NCBI GenBank assembly: GCA_033852075.1
Contig: JAWSVC010000003.1
Coordinates: 70,397-134,396 of the forward strand
DNA length: 64,000 nucleotides
Source of the DNA: QZLE01 sp033852075
GTDB taxonomy: Bacteria > Pseudomonadota > Gammaproteobacteria > QZLD01
Reading direction: 5' to 3'
A program made the position numbers and the translations under genes. How positions within the stretch are numbered: the stretch's first letter is position 1; each line of letters opens with the position of its first letter. A model generated the notes under the pieces. That model did not search any database. It was not told the origin of the DNA and worked only from the letters and a program-made list of their open reading frames with translations. Below, piece after piece: positions 25,864-35,167 of this stretch.

Positions 25864-26757
25864 TTAGTTCTTGCGGGTAATTATATACTCTGCCAACCAA
25901 CGTAATGGGTCAGCCTTTTCATCAAAACCACACAAACTATCAATCGAGTCCTGAACCAGCTCTTCAGCCAGCTGTTTTGATTCGTCCATTCCTAATAATG
26001 ACGGATACGTCGGCTTATCAGCTTCCAAATCAGAACCTATGGGTTTCCCCAACTCTTCTTCCGTACTCTCAACGTCGAGAATATCGTCCTGTATCTGAAA
26101 TGCAAGGCCAATACATTTTGAATAATGATCCAATGCCATTCTCTGTTCAGCAGAAATACTTTCTGCGCACAAAGCACCAAGCAGCACACTACAACGGATC
26201 AGCGCACCAGTCTTATGGATATGCATATTTTCCAGTTCAGCTATCTCAATCTTTTTCCCAACAGATTCAAGATCAATAGCCTGCCCACCAACCATTCCTC
26301 TAGACCCGCTGGCGCTGGCAAGAAGCTCTATCATCTCTAATTTTACATCAGCAGCTACATCCATAGCCTGATCAGACGCCAAAATTTGAAACGCCAAGGC
26401 CTGCAAAGCATCACCAGCCAGAATCGCAGTTGCTTCGTCATAAGCCTTGTGACAAGTTGGTTTACCGCGACGCAGATCATCATCATCCATTGCCGGCAGA
26501 TCATCATGAACCAATGAATAGGCATGAATACATTCAACCGCAGATGCCGCAGCATCCAAGTTATTCTGATTGCTTTCTAAGGCGTTACCGGCCAGATATA
26601 CCAATATCGGGCGCACTCGTTTTCCACCATTAAATACTGAATAGCGCATTGCCTTATGCAAAGTATCAGGGGTTATCTTTTTGGTTGGAAGCCAATAATC
26701 AAGAGCATTATCTACTCGTTCCCTATATTCTTTCATCAGCTGCTTAAGCTTATCCAT
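25864..26757 (-). CDS. ispA: Farnesyl diphosphate synthase
   Basis: IspA makes geranyl and farnesyl diphosphate for ubiquinone, undecaprenol and similar products. The 297-residue length is normal. The first Asp-rich motif is HDDLPAMDDDDLRRGKPTCH, with the two-residue insertion of bacterial short-chain synthases. The second is QIQDDILD. GGKRVRP is the basic substrate motif. It lies between xseB and dxs, the classic gammaproteobacterial order. Confidence 0.96.
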   Translation of the reverse strand: MDKLKQLMKEYRERVDNALDYWLPTKKITPDTLHKAMRYSVFNGGKRVRPILVYLAGNALESNQNNLDAAASAVECIHAYSLVHDDLPAMDDDDLRRGKPTCHKAYDEATAILAGDALQALAFQILASDQAMDVAADVKLEMIELLASASGSRGMVGGQAIDLESVGKKIEIAELENMHIHKTGALIRCSVLLGALCAESISAEQRMALDHYSKCIGLAFQIQDDILDVESTEEELGKPIGSDLEADKPTYPSLLGMDESKQLAEELVQDSIDSLCGFDEKADPLRWLAEYIITRKN

Positions 26758-26818
26758 TAATCTTTATTCCCGTTGTTTGTTTTAGGCACATACTGCGCAT
26801 AAAAATATAATGTGGCTG

Positions 26819-27052
26819 CTACTGATCAATATCAAACTCAGTTTCGCTATCATCTTCCTGATTTGTTGATAGCAACATCACTTTCTGTTCTGCCTGATCC
26901 AAGGCTGTTTGACATATTCGCGTTAATTCCACACCTTTTTCAAACTGCTTCATTGACTCTTCTAAAGAAAGATCACCGTTTTCCATTTTCTCAACGATTC
27001 CCTCTAATTCAGATAGCGATTTTTCAAAATTCTTGGTGGTTTTTGCAGCCAT
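26819..27052 (-). CDS. xseB: Exodeoxyribonuclease VII small subunit
   Basis: XseB is the small helical subunit of exonuclease VII, which degrades single-stranded DNA. The 77-residue protein starts MAAKTTKNFEKSLSELEGIV, with an AGGGA ribosome site just upstream. It has the family heptads EKMENGDLSLEESMKQFEKG. The open frame reaches to 27193, but the extra 47 residues are hydrophobic, unlike the family, and are rejected. The large-subunit gene xseA is not in the window. Confidence 0.93.
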   Translation of the reverse strand: MAAKTTKNFEKSLSELEGIVEKMENGDLSLEESMKQFEKGVELTRICQTALDQAEQKVMLLSTNQEDDSETEFDIDQ

Positions 27053-27212
27053 AAGTCCCTTTTTTGCGTCTAGACCAAAATAATTTGCACATTCTAACCC
27101 AATAAACACCATTCCCCAAATTAACCAGAAACTTTCAACCCCATAAAACCATGCCTGGCACACGTAATTATTGGCAAAGAGCAAGTAAATCATTTAACAA
27201 CCACTTAAAACA

Positions 27213-27241
27213 ACAAACCCCGCTAAAATTGCGGGGTTTGT
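27213..27241 (-). terminator. Terminator after the C1A protease gene
   Basis: On the minus strand ACAAACCCCGC pairs fully with GCGGGGTTTGT (11 bp) and is followed by TGTTTT. A second stem, AGGCTG-TAAAAA-CAGCCT at 27250-27267, has its T-run on the plus strand. Confidence 0.8.
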
Positions 27242-27294
27242 CAGTGATCTGAGGCTGTAAAAACAGCCTTTTTTAAAAGATGAATAACTATTGA

Positions 27295-30200
27295 TTATTC
27301 CGGACAAGCATCTGGATACCAATATCCAGGCTCACTACCAAACTCATGCAAGGTATGAGTCTCATTTCCATCATGACTAATCAAAATATCTGTACCTTTT
27401 GTATAGATATTCCACTGACCACCCCAACAGAAAGATCCCCAGCAACTACCGGTATATTCTGACCAGATACGATCATCATCAAGATGCTCATTTAGTGTTT
27501 CTGTGTATTGCACGCAATCTGGAGTTTCTTCAAATTCAAATGTAACCGTATCAGTTGCAACTGCCTCACTTTTATTACCTTTTTCATCTATCGCTGCAAT
27601 AAAAAAGTTACCTTGAACTGGTAAATCTGCTTTGTTATATGTCAGATCATATATACAAGTAAATTCAGAAGCTCCACTACAAAGTATAGAACCTACACCA
27701 GCACCAATATGAATCTCAGACAGATCATTATTTGCATCACTAGCTGTACCAGTTACTGTTGTTCTGAATGTTAGAACATCACCTTGCTGATCTATAATAG
27801 TAACTACTGGTGTATCGACAGAGTCAACAACAGGAGGAACAGGATCTATTTCTTCTGGGCATTCTCCAGGATACCAATATCCTGGTTTATCTGACTTTTC
27901 ATAAAGGGTATGAACCTCTGTACCATTATGACTAATTAGGATATCAGAACCTTTAGTATAGATATTCCATTGCCCACCATAACAAAATGTTCCCCAACAT
28001 GTTCCTGTATATTCTGACCATACACGATCATTTGCTAAATGTGCTTCAAGATCTTCTGTGTAATCTTCACAAGAAACCGCTTCTTCTTTTTTAAAGGATA
28101 CATTTACTGCACAGGCCGCATATATAGGGCCAACAGTATAGGTATTTCCAGAAAGGGTTCCATTACAACCAACCGCAGTATCAATTTCATAACCATTTGC
28201 TGGCGTAATAGTAAATTCTGCACTATTCCCATATTGAACACTTATCGATTCTGGATTTACACTTCCTCCTTGACCAGCCGAAGCGATAACTGTATAAATT
28301 TTCTTTGAAAAAGAAGCTGATACGGTACATGCTTGTGATATTTGACCTGTGGTATAAGTATTACCACTAAGGGATCCATTACATCCTGTTACAGATGAAA
28401 TACTATAACCAGTATCTGCAGTAACAGTAAACGAAACTGTTTCTCCATATTCTGCATTTTTTGAAGTTGGACTGATACTACCGCCTTGTCCTGCATTTGT
28501 ACTTATCAGGTATGTACTATTAGAAAAGCTTACGTTTACAGTACATTTTTCAGTAATAGTACCTGTTGTATAAACATTACCATTCAATGAACCATCACAA
28601 CCACCAATAGAAGCAATTCTATAACCAGAATCAGGGGTTATAGTAAACGAGGTTTGTTCACCATGAAGCACATTTCTAAGCACAGGATCTATACTACCTC
28701 CTGCACCAGCAACAGCCTCAATCATATAGATTTTCTTACCAAATCCAGCATTTACCTTACAATCTTCATTTATTTCTCCAGTAGTATAAGTATTTCCAGA
28801 AAGAGAACCATTACACCCTTCTACATAAGATATCGCATAGCCGTTATCTGGGACAATATTAATAGATGCTGTTTTTCCATATTCTATCTCTTGCTTTTGC
28901 GGGCTAACTATTCCACCGGTATTATTAACTACATACGCGCTAACCACATTTTTTTTAAGAACAAATTCAGCATATATATTGCAATCAGCATTCATTTCCC
29001 CTGTTGTATAGGTATTGCCGGATAATATTCCGTTACAGCCGGAGACTCTTAGTATTTTATAATCAGTATCTGGTGTAACCGTAAAGCTACCTGTTTCACC
29101 ATATTGGATTTTTTGTTCTGTTGGGCTGATTTCGCCTCCAGTTGCTGCCTCTGCCGTTACCGTATAAATAATCTTATCGAAAGCGGCATAGATTGTGCAG
29201 TCTGAGTCTATGGGATTTGTTATATAGGTATTGCCGGCTAGCCAACCATCACATCCATCTGCATAACTGACTCTGTAACCGGTATCTGGCTCAAGAATAA
29301 ATTTGGTTATATCTCCCTCAATAACAGTTCTTTCGCCATTAGCGCTCATATCGTTTCTGATTTCACTAAAGTCTCCAGCGACTATTTTCCCACCGTTTGT
29401 TGAATCCGTCGATACAGTGTGCTTTGGCATGATCGGGATCGGGCAGATTAACACATCAGCGCTTGCAAGTGGCCCGATATGCAGCTTATCTCTATAACAT
29501 TCTTCTGCGCGATACTCTACCGGAGTGATGCCCTCATAATCAGTCATAAACAGGGATAGAAAGTTTGCATTATCAAGCTCTTCACTTCCTCCTTTTGTGT
29601 AACGGACTATAAGATATGCAGCTGTAGAATCTTCATTAATAATATCACTGGCATCAATAGCAAACTCAAGATTACTAGGGGTGTCATTGCCAGACATAGG
29701 CAGCTTGCCACCATCGCCAATAATCCATGGGTTCGGAGCAAATGCTTGGCCTTTAACAATATTAGGGGTGTTTTCAGAAATAATGTAATGAATGTAACTC
29801 CGGTGCGGATGATCCAAGTTTATATTGATCATCTTTAGCGGTTCATTGTAAGGCTTTACTTTGGGGGTATATATTTTATCGTTATCGATTTGATTGAATA
29901 GATGATATGCAACCCACACGAAACCTTTGTTATTCCATCCGGGGCCCCATGAATTTGCTACTTTAAACGCACCACAGGCCTCAACTTCTTCTTCTATTAC
30001 CTCAGGCGGGAATATACTGTCATCAATTTCCACGACAGTATATTGGTAACAAACATCATCATCATAACCAACCGCCGTCATTGCATGCCTGCCTTCTGAT
30101 CCCCACTTTACCTGAACGAGCTCGCCAGCATGGGCGCTATAATCTGTTGCGTTGACAACAACACCATCTGAAATTTTTGTTGAGAATGAGCCTATATGAC

Positions 30201-30939
30201 CTTCGGCAAGCCACCGTTTAATGTCCCCGATACCTTTAATGCCATATGGGCTATTCGAGCCTTGACTTTTATCTACCTTATTAAATGCGGCTTGATAATA
30301 GTTTTGGTAGCCATCCATCCATTTTTTGTGCCACTCCGGATCATAGTTATAGTAGGCGTAGTCGTGATAATCACCTTTGAAAGGTATGAAATTGGCTGAG
30401 TTTTGTACGGTTGCTATGCTGGGAATGCCAATATCCTCAGCAATTTTCCAGCCATCTCTATAGTGAGAGCCATGATTAGCGTGTCCACCATTAAGAAAAA
30501 CCCAGGCAAATTCTCCTGAGTACTGGTTTGTAATAGATGATGCATTTACATTTCTTGCTCTAGCCATCTCGTAAGTAAACACATATCCGATACCGGATGC
30601 TTGAGCGCAGCTGCCCCATTTGCCCTGAGAAAAGATTGGTCTAAAGTATTTGCTTTGGGAGTTATCTACTGATGACGGAAGGGGAGTAGGCGAGTAAAAT
30701 CCGCGGTTACGTCTCTCTTCTATTGGATTAGTCAGTGATTCCAGCTCCTGTTTCTCCTGCTCCGTTAGCTCTCTTAATCCACCAACCATCCAGGGCTCGC
30801 CATTGGGATCGGGATTAATATTTACAAGATCCTCTGCATTTGCAGTTGGTGAAATAGTGAGTATGGTTGTTAGTAAAAGGCTAGTTATAAAATAGCAATA
30901 GGTTATTAATTTCTTATTGAAATATGATTTATTTTGCAT
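27295..30939 (-). CDS. Secreted papain-like (C1A) cysteine protease with six InlB-type repeats
   Basis: The 1,214-residue protein has a signal peptide (hydrophobic run ending near SPTANA). The papain-fold catalytic domain spans about residues 85-350: the cysteine is in QGKWGSCAQASG, the histidine in GRHAMTAVGYDDD and the asparagine in VANSWGPGWNNKG. After a spacer come six beta-repeats of about 70 residues, of the form GGxISP...YG...FTVTPDxGY...GCNGSLSGNTYTTG. Two copies of a Cys/Trp-rich module (SEYTGSCWGSFCWGGQW...GYWYPGECP) flank an Ig-like domain at the C-terminus. It is probably secreted and acts on outside proteins or surfaces. It shares tail and leader with the next protease gene. Confidence 0.88.
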   Translation of the reverse strand: MQNKSYFNKKLITYCYFITSLLLTTILTISPTANAEDLVNINPDPNGEPWMVGGLRELTEQEKQELESLTNPIEERRNRGFYSPTPLPSSVDNSQSKYFRPIFSQGKWGSCAQASGIGYVFTYEMARARNVNASSITNQYSGEFAWVFLNGGHANHGSHYRDGWKIAEDIGIPSIATVQNSANFIPFKGDYHDYAYYNYDPEWHKKWMDGYQNYYQAAFNKVDKSQGSNSPYGIKGIGDIKRWLAEGHIGSFSTKISDGVVVNATDYSAHAGELVQVKWGSEGRHAMTAVGYDDDVCYQYTVVEIDDSIFPPEVIEEEVEACGAFKVANSWGPGWNNKGFVWVAYHLFNQIDNDKIYTPKVKPYNEPLKMININLDHPHRSYIHYIISENTPNIVKGQAFAPNPWIIGDGGKLPMSGNDTPSNLEFAIDASDIINEDSTAAYLIVRYTKGGSEELDNANFLSLFMTDYEGITPVEYRAEECYRDKLHIGPLASADVLICPIPIMPKHTVSTDSTNGGKIVAGDFSEIRNDMSANGERTVIEGDITKFILEPDTGYRVSYADGCDGWLAGNTYITNPIDSDCTIYAAFDKIIYTVTAEAATGGEISPTEQKIQYGETGSFTVTPDTDYKILRVSGCNGILSGNTYTTGEMNADCNIYAEFVLKKNVVSAYVVNNTGGIVSPQKQEIEYGKTASINIVPDNGYAISYVEGCNGSLSGNTYTTGEINEDCKVNAGFGKKIYMIEAVAGAGGSIDPVLRNVLHGEQTSFTITPDSGYRIASIGGCDGSLNGNVYTTGTITEKCTVNVSFSNSTYLISTNAGQGGSISPTSKNAEYGETVSFTVTADTGYSISSVTGCNGSLSGNTYTTGQISQACTVSASFSKKIYTVIASAGQGGSVNPESISVQYGNSAEFTITPANGYEIDTAVGCNGTLSGNTYTVGPIYAACAVNVSFKKEEAVSCEDYTEDLEAHLANDRVWSEYTGTCWGTFCYGGQWNIYTKGSDILISHNGTEVHTLYEKSDKPGYWYPGECPEEIDPVPPVVDSVDTPVVTIIDQQGDVLTFRTTVTGTASDANNDLSEIHIGAGVGSILCSGASEFTCIYDLTYNKADLPVQGNFFIAAIDEKGNKSEAVATDTVTFEFEETPDCVQYTETLNEHLDDDRIWSEYTGSCWGSFCWGGQWNIYTKGTDILISHDGNETHTLHEFGSEPGYWYPDACPE

Positions 30940-31020
30940 TGCCTATCTCCACATTTTTTGAAAAATCTATACACATCAAATTCTTTGGGAGAGTATGATG
31001 TCCTTCAGACAAATAAAAGT

Positions 31021-31309
31021 AAATGGTTCCTTAGACCTAGTTCCAAAGTACTATTTACTTTTCGAAAGACACCTTGTATCGCAAAACAAGGGACTACCAA
31101 GGTGCTGACAAGCCTTATCTAAACACGCAACATTTCAAATCCACATTGCTTTTACTCCTTTTCTAAACATGAACATGAACATGAACATGAACATGAACAT
31201 GAACATGAACATGAACATGAACATGAACATGAAAACAAACAGACTCAGTCTCTGAGCCTAAAAGCAAACCATAAGTTACACTTCGAAAAGCATATTTAAA
31301 TATGGATGA
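31021..31309 (-). promoter_or_regulatory. Duplicated structured leader, copy 1 (C1A protease)
   Basis: This stretch upstream of the C1A protease gene is repeated at 34930-35154 upstream of the M12B protease gene. Shared blocks, on the plus strand, include GACCTAGTTCCAAAG, CTATTTACTTTTCG, TCGCAAAACAAG, GCTTTTACTCCTTTTCTAAA and CATAAGTTACACTTCGAAAA. Copy 1 can form a 10-bp stem AAAAGTAAAT/ATTTACTTTT (31015-31024 with 31053-31062) and a CACCTTG/CAAGGTG stem. It is probably promoter plus 5' untranslated region. I could not match it to a known riboswitch. Confidence 0.6.
31166..31232. repeat. Hexanucleotide microsatellite (GAACAT)10
   Basis: Ten uninterrupted copies of GAACAT (31171-31230) with partial units at both ends. 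The matching position in leader copy 2 has a single GAACAT unit. It lies about 230-290 bases upstream of the C1A protease start codon. Confidence 0.95.
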
Positions 31310-31556
31310 TCAGCAATTGCTGACTTCTGACGTTTGGCCTTTGACATCATTCGGTTCCCCAACACTTCTTCTCGTTCGGCCCTTCGTCTTTCAACTACTA
31401 TAGACTCTGCTGACTTCTTGCTCCGGCTCACTCCGTCGCCCTTTCAAGCGTAAAGCAAGATCTCCCCAGGTAAGAACGCACTCCTTCACTGCACAACTAC
31501 CGAATTTACGCGGCTTCGCTCCACGCTTCTCACCCATTAGAGTGCGCCAAATCTAG
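31310..31556 (-). mobile_element. Degraded group II intron fragment
   Basis: Read on the minus strand it begins GCGCACTCTAATGGGTGAGA, like the start of domain I in bacterial group II introns. It continues with CTTACCTGGGGAGATCT, AAGTCAGCAGAGTCTATAG and GAAGGGCCGAAC, motifs I know from the region just ahead of the intron reverse-transcriptase gene. An ATG follows with only about 15 codons before leader copy 1, so the maturase and the 3' domains are missing. It lies directly behind a transcription terminator, a favoured target of some group II introns. The identification is from memory of the motifs. Confidence 0.5.
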
Positions 31557-31560
31557 GCGT

Positions 31561-31594
31561 AAAAAGCCCTTACCCGACAAGGCAAAGGCTTTTA
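31561..31594 (-). terminator. Terminator after the M12B protease gene
   Basis: On the minus strand AAAAGCC(TT) pairs with (AA)GGGCTTTT around about 14 bases and ends in five T. It lies 22 bases past the metalloprotease stop codon. Confidence 0.7.
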
Positions 31595-31615
31595 AGCTAA
31601 ATCTGATATAAAGTA

Positions 31616-34600
31616 TTATGGGCAGCTATCTACTTTTACCCAATAATCAGGGGATTGTTCTATCAACGATGTTGTATAAGATCCCCAGCCAAGATTTTGA
31701 TCACTACCGACAGCACATCCTTGTAAATTGGCAAATCCACATGGATACGCTCTGCCTGCAGTTCCGTGATCGGCATTTTTAGCGGTGAAACATGCGCCAG
31801 TATCAGCAAAGGTCACTTTTTCCGTTGTAACGGCTTCACTCATATTTTCGGCTTTATCATAAGCTACAACAACATATTCACCTGTTGCAGGCAAACTGGA
31901 TTTTAAATACTCATGTTCAAGCACACAGGTAAATTCAGAAGTTCCGCTACACACCTGTGATCCCATTCCTGCACCAACCCTAACTTCTTTCAGGTCATTA
32001 TTTTTATCGCTGGCAGTACCAGTAATTGTCACCTTAAACTTAACAGTATCTGCAGTCTCTCCAACTTTTGAAACTACTGGCTTGGCAACAGAATCAACAA
32101 CTGGAGGAACAGGGTCAATATCTCCAGGACACTCTCCAGGATACCAGATTCCTTTCTCATTACCCATTTCATGTAAAGTGTGAATCTCTTTGCCATTATG
32201 ACTAATCAAAATATCAGAACCAACAGTATAAATATTCCACTGTCCGCCCCAGCAAAAACTACCCCAGCATGAACCACCAGTATATTCTGACCATACACGA
32301 TCATCTGCCAAGTGTTCCTCTAGTGTTTCTGTGTACTGAACACAATCAATCGGTTCCTCTTTGAAAGTAACAATTATTGTACATTCAGAAATTACAGGGC
32401 CAGCTGTATATGAATTTCCAGACAACGAACCATTACAACCTTTAGCGGTATCGATTTGATAGCCATCATTAACATTAATAACAAATGTTGCCGTATCTCC
32501 ATGATCAACTATTTTGCTAGTAGGATTAATACTTCCGCCCATTCCCGTCGATGTACTAATTGTATGCCTTTCTTTGGCAAAACTTGCAATTACTTTACAT
32601 GCATTAGTAATAGTTTTTGTAGTATAGGTTGAACCGTTTAAACTACCGCCACAGCCAGTTACTGTTGATATTACATAACCTGCATCTGGTGTAATTGTGA
32701 ACGAAGCGGTGCTACCATGATTTACTTTTTTTGACTTGGGACTAATACTACCGCCAACTTCAGCCTGAGCCGAAACAGTATAACTATTGATTGAAAAACT
32801 GGCGCTTACAGTACATTCATTAGTAATAGCTCCTGTTGTATATGTATTACCATTTAAAGAACCATTACAACCAGTTACTGATGAGATTGAATAACCTGCA
32901 CTTGGTGCAACTGTGAACGAAGTGGTATCACCATGATTTACTAATCTAGACGAAGGGCCAATACTACCACCTGCTCCAGCCTGAGCCGAAACGGTATAAC
33001 TATTGATTGAAAAACTTGCGCTTACAGTACATGCATTAGTAATAGCTCCTGTTGTATAGGTATTACCATTTAAAGAACCATTACAACCAGTTACTGATGA
33101 GATTGAATAACCTGTATTTGGTGTAACAGTGAATGTAGTGGTATCGCCATGGGGTACTAATCGAGAAGAAGGACTAATCCTGCCTCCATTACCTGCTATA
33201 GCTTTAACTGTATACTTCTCTGGCTCTTTAGTGATAACAGTGAATGGTTTTACAATTCCTTGAGCATTAAATTGACTATCGACATATAACGTAATAGTTG
33301 AAGAGCTATCGTATGTTAGTGGTGCATCCTGGCGAACAGCAACCTTAGCATACCTATTGTTATCATTTAAGCTGCGGGTAAATGTATATGGTCCTGAAAT
33401 AAAATCACCATCATTTATCTTAAATTGAGCGTTTGCATGACTATCGCCTTCAATTGAGAATATGCATTTGTCGTTAACAATAACAGCAGCAATATCCGGC
33501 TCATTTTCTTCAGTTCCGTCAGTTGCTGGATTAGGCGGGGTAAAATCAAACGGTTTGCATAGTTTATCCAAATCCAAAACAGTTTCATTAGATGTTACAA
33601 CCTCATTTAATTCTACGTCAGATACGGTTTCAAATTCCGCATCAAGATCTTTGATAACCACATCCAGACACATTGCACCATTAATTGTTGAGATTATTTC
33701 TTTTTTTGATCTTTCACTGAATTCCAATTTTACTGATGATGTTGCTGATGGCCACATTATATATCTGCCATCATTTGAAGAATCATGCGTTGCGCCAAAG
33801 TTATGCCCCATTTCATGCGCAGTTACCAAAACCTGGGCATTATTAAAACTCACATAATCTTGAGTTAAAGAAACCGATTTTTTTGAATGACAAATTGTAT
33901 CAACATATGCCAAACCGATTATATTGCTATCTAAATCTTTACCCGAAACAAAATGAGCATTATCAATCTGCTTCGAAAAAATACTATGTCTTGCATAGCT
34001 ATTTGCGAGCTCATCTAGCAACGCATATGAATCAGTAGAATCACTAAATGGATCATTTGAATCAGAATAAACGACAATTTCTACAATATTAAGAGTTATT
34101 CCCAAATCTCTTTCGTATATTCCATTAACAATATGCAAAATTGACTTTAATCTATTAGCAGTATCAGCTCCATATTTTTGAAAATATTCAAAATCTGCAA
34201 CCAAACCAATATCTGCTTTTCTAATTCTTTCAATGGCTTGAGAAATTATCGGATCAACTGTTTCTGATGCAAAATTACTCTTAACAATATTTGGGAAAAT
34301 CTGGTCATTCAATCCATAATGCTCTGGTAAGCCGGTTTCTACATCAGATGTATTATACATTACTGTTTGCTTATCAAAATTCACCTCTCCTGTATCAGAA
34401 AAGTATTTGTTTTTCTTCTCAATAAAATAAACCTGGCTATCAACAGAAAACGCCCCTGTATATACACCATCCTTTAGAATGATTTTCGCCCAGGAATTGC
34501 TATCATTATTTACTGTACCTGTATAGTAAATCGCTTGATCTTCTTCCGATACTGCAGGCTTAATTCCTTTCCAGCTCACTGCAGCATTTTTCATTGAAGT

Positions 34601-34834
34601 ATCTTCAATCAATTCCAGATAATATTCGTTCCCGGCAACCTCAAGACTTATTCTCAAAGTCTCTTCAAACAACACTGACGCAGGCAGAATAGTTTTATCT
34701 ACTTTTGTAACATCTTGCAAAAATTGCAAGCTATTTATGACGTCCTTTGGTAATTGCTGCGATGCAACTGCAAAATTTGAAATTAATAGCATAGTAGCTA
34801 GTAATAAGTTCCTAAACATACGTATTCGCATCAT
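31616..34834 (-). CDS. Secreted reprolysin/ADAM-like (M12B) metalloprotease with four InlB-type repeats
   Basis: The 1,072-residue protein has a signal peptide (LLLATMLLISNFAVA) and a propeptide-like region of about 170 residues. The zinc protease domain carries HEMGHNFGATHD with the Met-turn YIMWPS, the metzincin signature of ADAM/reprolysin enzymes. An Ig-like segment and four beta-repeats follow (GGSISP...HG.T..FTVTP..GYSISSVTGCNG). Next come one Cys/Trp-rich module (SEYTGGSCWGSFCWGGQW), an Ig-like domain and a final Cys-rich segment containing GCAVGSDQNLGWGSY. It probably degrades extracellular protein. Repeats and module are close relatives of those in the neighbouring C1A protease. Confidence 0.88.
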   Translation of the reverse strand: MMRIRMFRNLLLATMLLISNFAVASQQLPKDVINSLQFLQDVTKVDKTILPASVLFEETLRISLEVAGNEYYLELIEDTSMKNAAVSWKGIKPAVSEEDQAIYYTGTVNNDSNSWAKIILKDGVYTGAFSVDSQVYFIEKKNKYFSDTGEVNFDKQTVMYNTSDVETGLPEHYGLNDQIFPNIVKSNFASETVDPIISQAIERIRKADIGLVADFEYFQKYGADTANRLKSILHIVNGIYERDLGITLNIVEIVVYSDSNDPFSDSTDSYALLDELANSYARHSIFSKQIDNAHFVSGKDLDSNIIGLAYVDTICHSKKSVSLTQDYVSFNNAQVLVTAHEMGHNFGATHDSSNDGRYIMWPSATSSVKLEFSERSKKEIISTINGAMCLDVVIKDLDAEFETVSDVELNEVVTSNETVLDLDKLCKPFDFTPPNPATDGTEENEPDIAAVIVNDKCIFSIEGDSHANAQFKINDGDFISGPYTFTRSLNDNNRYAKVAVRQDAPLTYDSSSTITLYVDSQFNAQGIVKPFTVITKEPEKYTVKAIAGNGGRISPSSRLVPHGDTTTFTVTPNTGYSISSVTGCNGSLNGNTYTTGAITNACTVSASFSINSYTVSAQAGAGGSIGPSSRLVNHGDTTSFTVAPSAGYSISSVTGCNGSLNGNTYTTGAITNECTVSASFSINSYTVSAQAEVGGSISPKSKKVNHGSTASFTITPDAGYVISTVTGCGGSLNGSTYTTKTITNACKVIASFAKERHTISTSTGMGGSINPTSKIVDHGDTATFVINVNDGYQIDTAKGCNGSLSGNSYTAGPVISECTIIVTFKEEPIDCVQYTETLEEHLADDRVWSEYTGGSCWGSFCWGGQWNIYTVGSDILISHNGKEIHTLHEMGNEKGIWYPGECPGDIDPVPPVVDSVAKPVVSKVGETADTVKFKVTITGTASDKNNDLKEVRVGAGMGSQVCSGTSEFTCVLEHEYLKSSLPATGEYVVVAYDKAENMSEAVTTEKVTFADTGACFTAKNADHGTAGRAYPCGFANLQGCAVGSDQNLGWGSYTTSLIEQSPDYWVKVDSCP

Positions 34835-34929
34835 CTCTCTCCATTTAGCTGAAAAAATTGTTTTTGAAAAATTCCCTCATGTAAAATTCTTCAGGCGAAA
34901 TAATATTCTTTTAGGTAAATAAGTATCAA

Positions 34930-35154
34930 TTACACTTTGGACCTAGTTCCAAAGAACTATTTACTTTTCGCAAGATACAGTGTCTCGCAAAACAAGTGAT
35001 TACCAAAATGCTGGCAAGCTTTATCTCAACACGACGCATTTCAAAGCCATATTGCTTTTACTCCTTTTCTAAACATGAACATGAAAATAAACAGGCACTG
35101 GTGAAAAATCCACCCATAAGTTACACTTCGAAAAGCATATTTCAATATGGATGA
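34930..35154 (-). promoter_or_regulatory. Duplicated structured leader, copy 2 (M12B protease)
   Basis: This is the second copy of the leader described at 31021-31309. Here CTTTGG-ACCTAGTT-CCAAAG forms a perfect 6-bp hairpin. A small frame with a good ribosome site (AAAAGGAG) could encode nine residues, but it is not kept in copy 1. The distal end, CATATT(G/T)AAATATG, is palindromic in both copies. The last bases also form the region just upstream of parE on the other strand, so the parE promoter must lie within or next to it. Confidence 0.6.
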
Positions 35155-35167
35155 AAGGCAATAGTTA

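Noticed and set aside
27053..27193. N-terminal extension of xseB
   Set aside because: The added 47 residues are hydrophobic and unlike the family; a good ribosome site lies before the ATG at 27052.
31000..31310. Cyclic-di-GMP (GEMM) riboswitch in the protease leader
   Set aside because: Tempting because of secreted enzymes and a nearby GGDEF gene, but the conserved core segments of the class I aptamer are not present on either strand.
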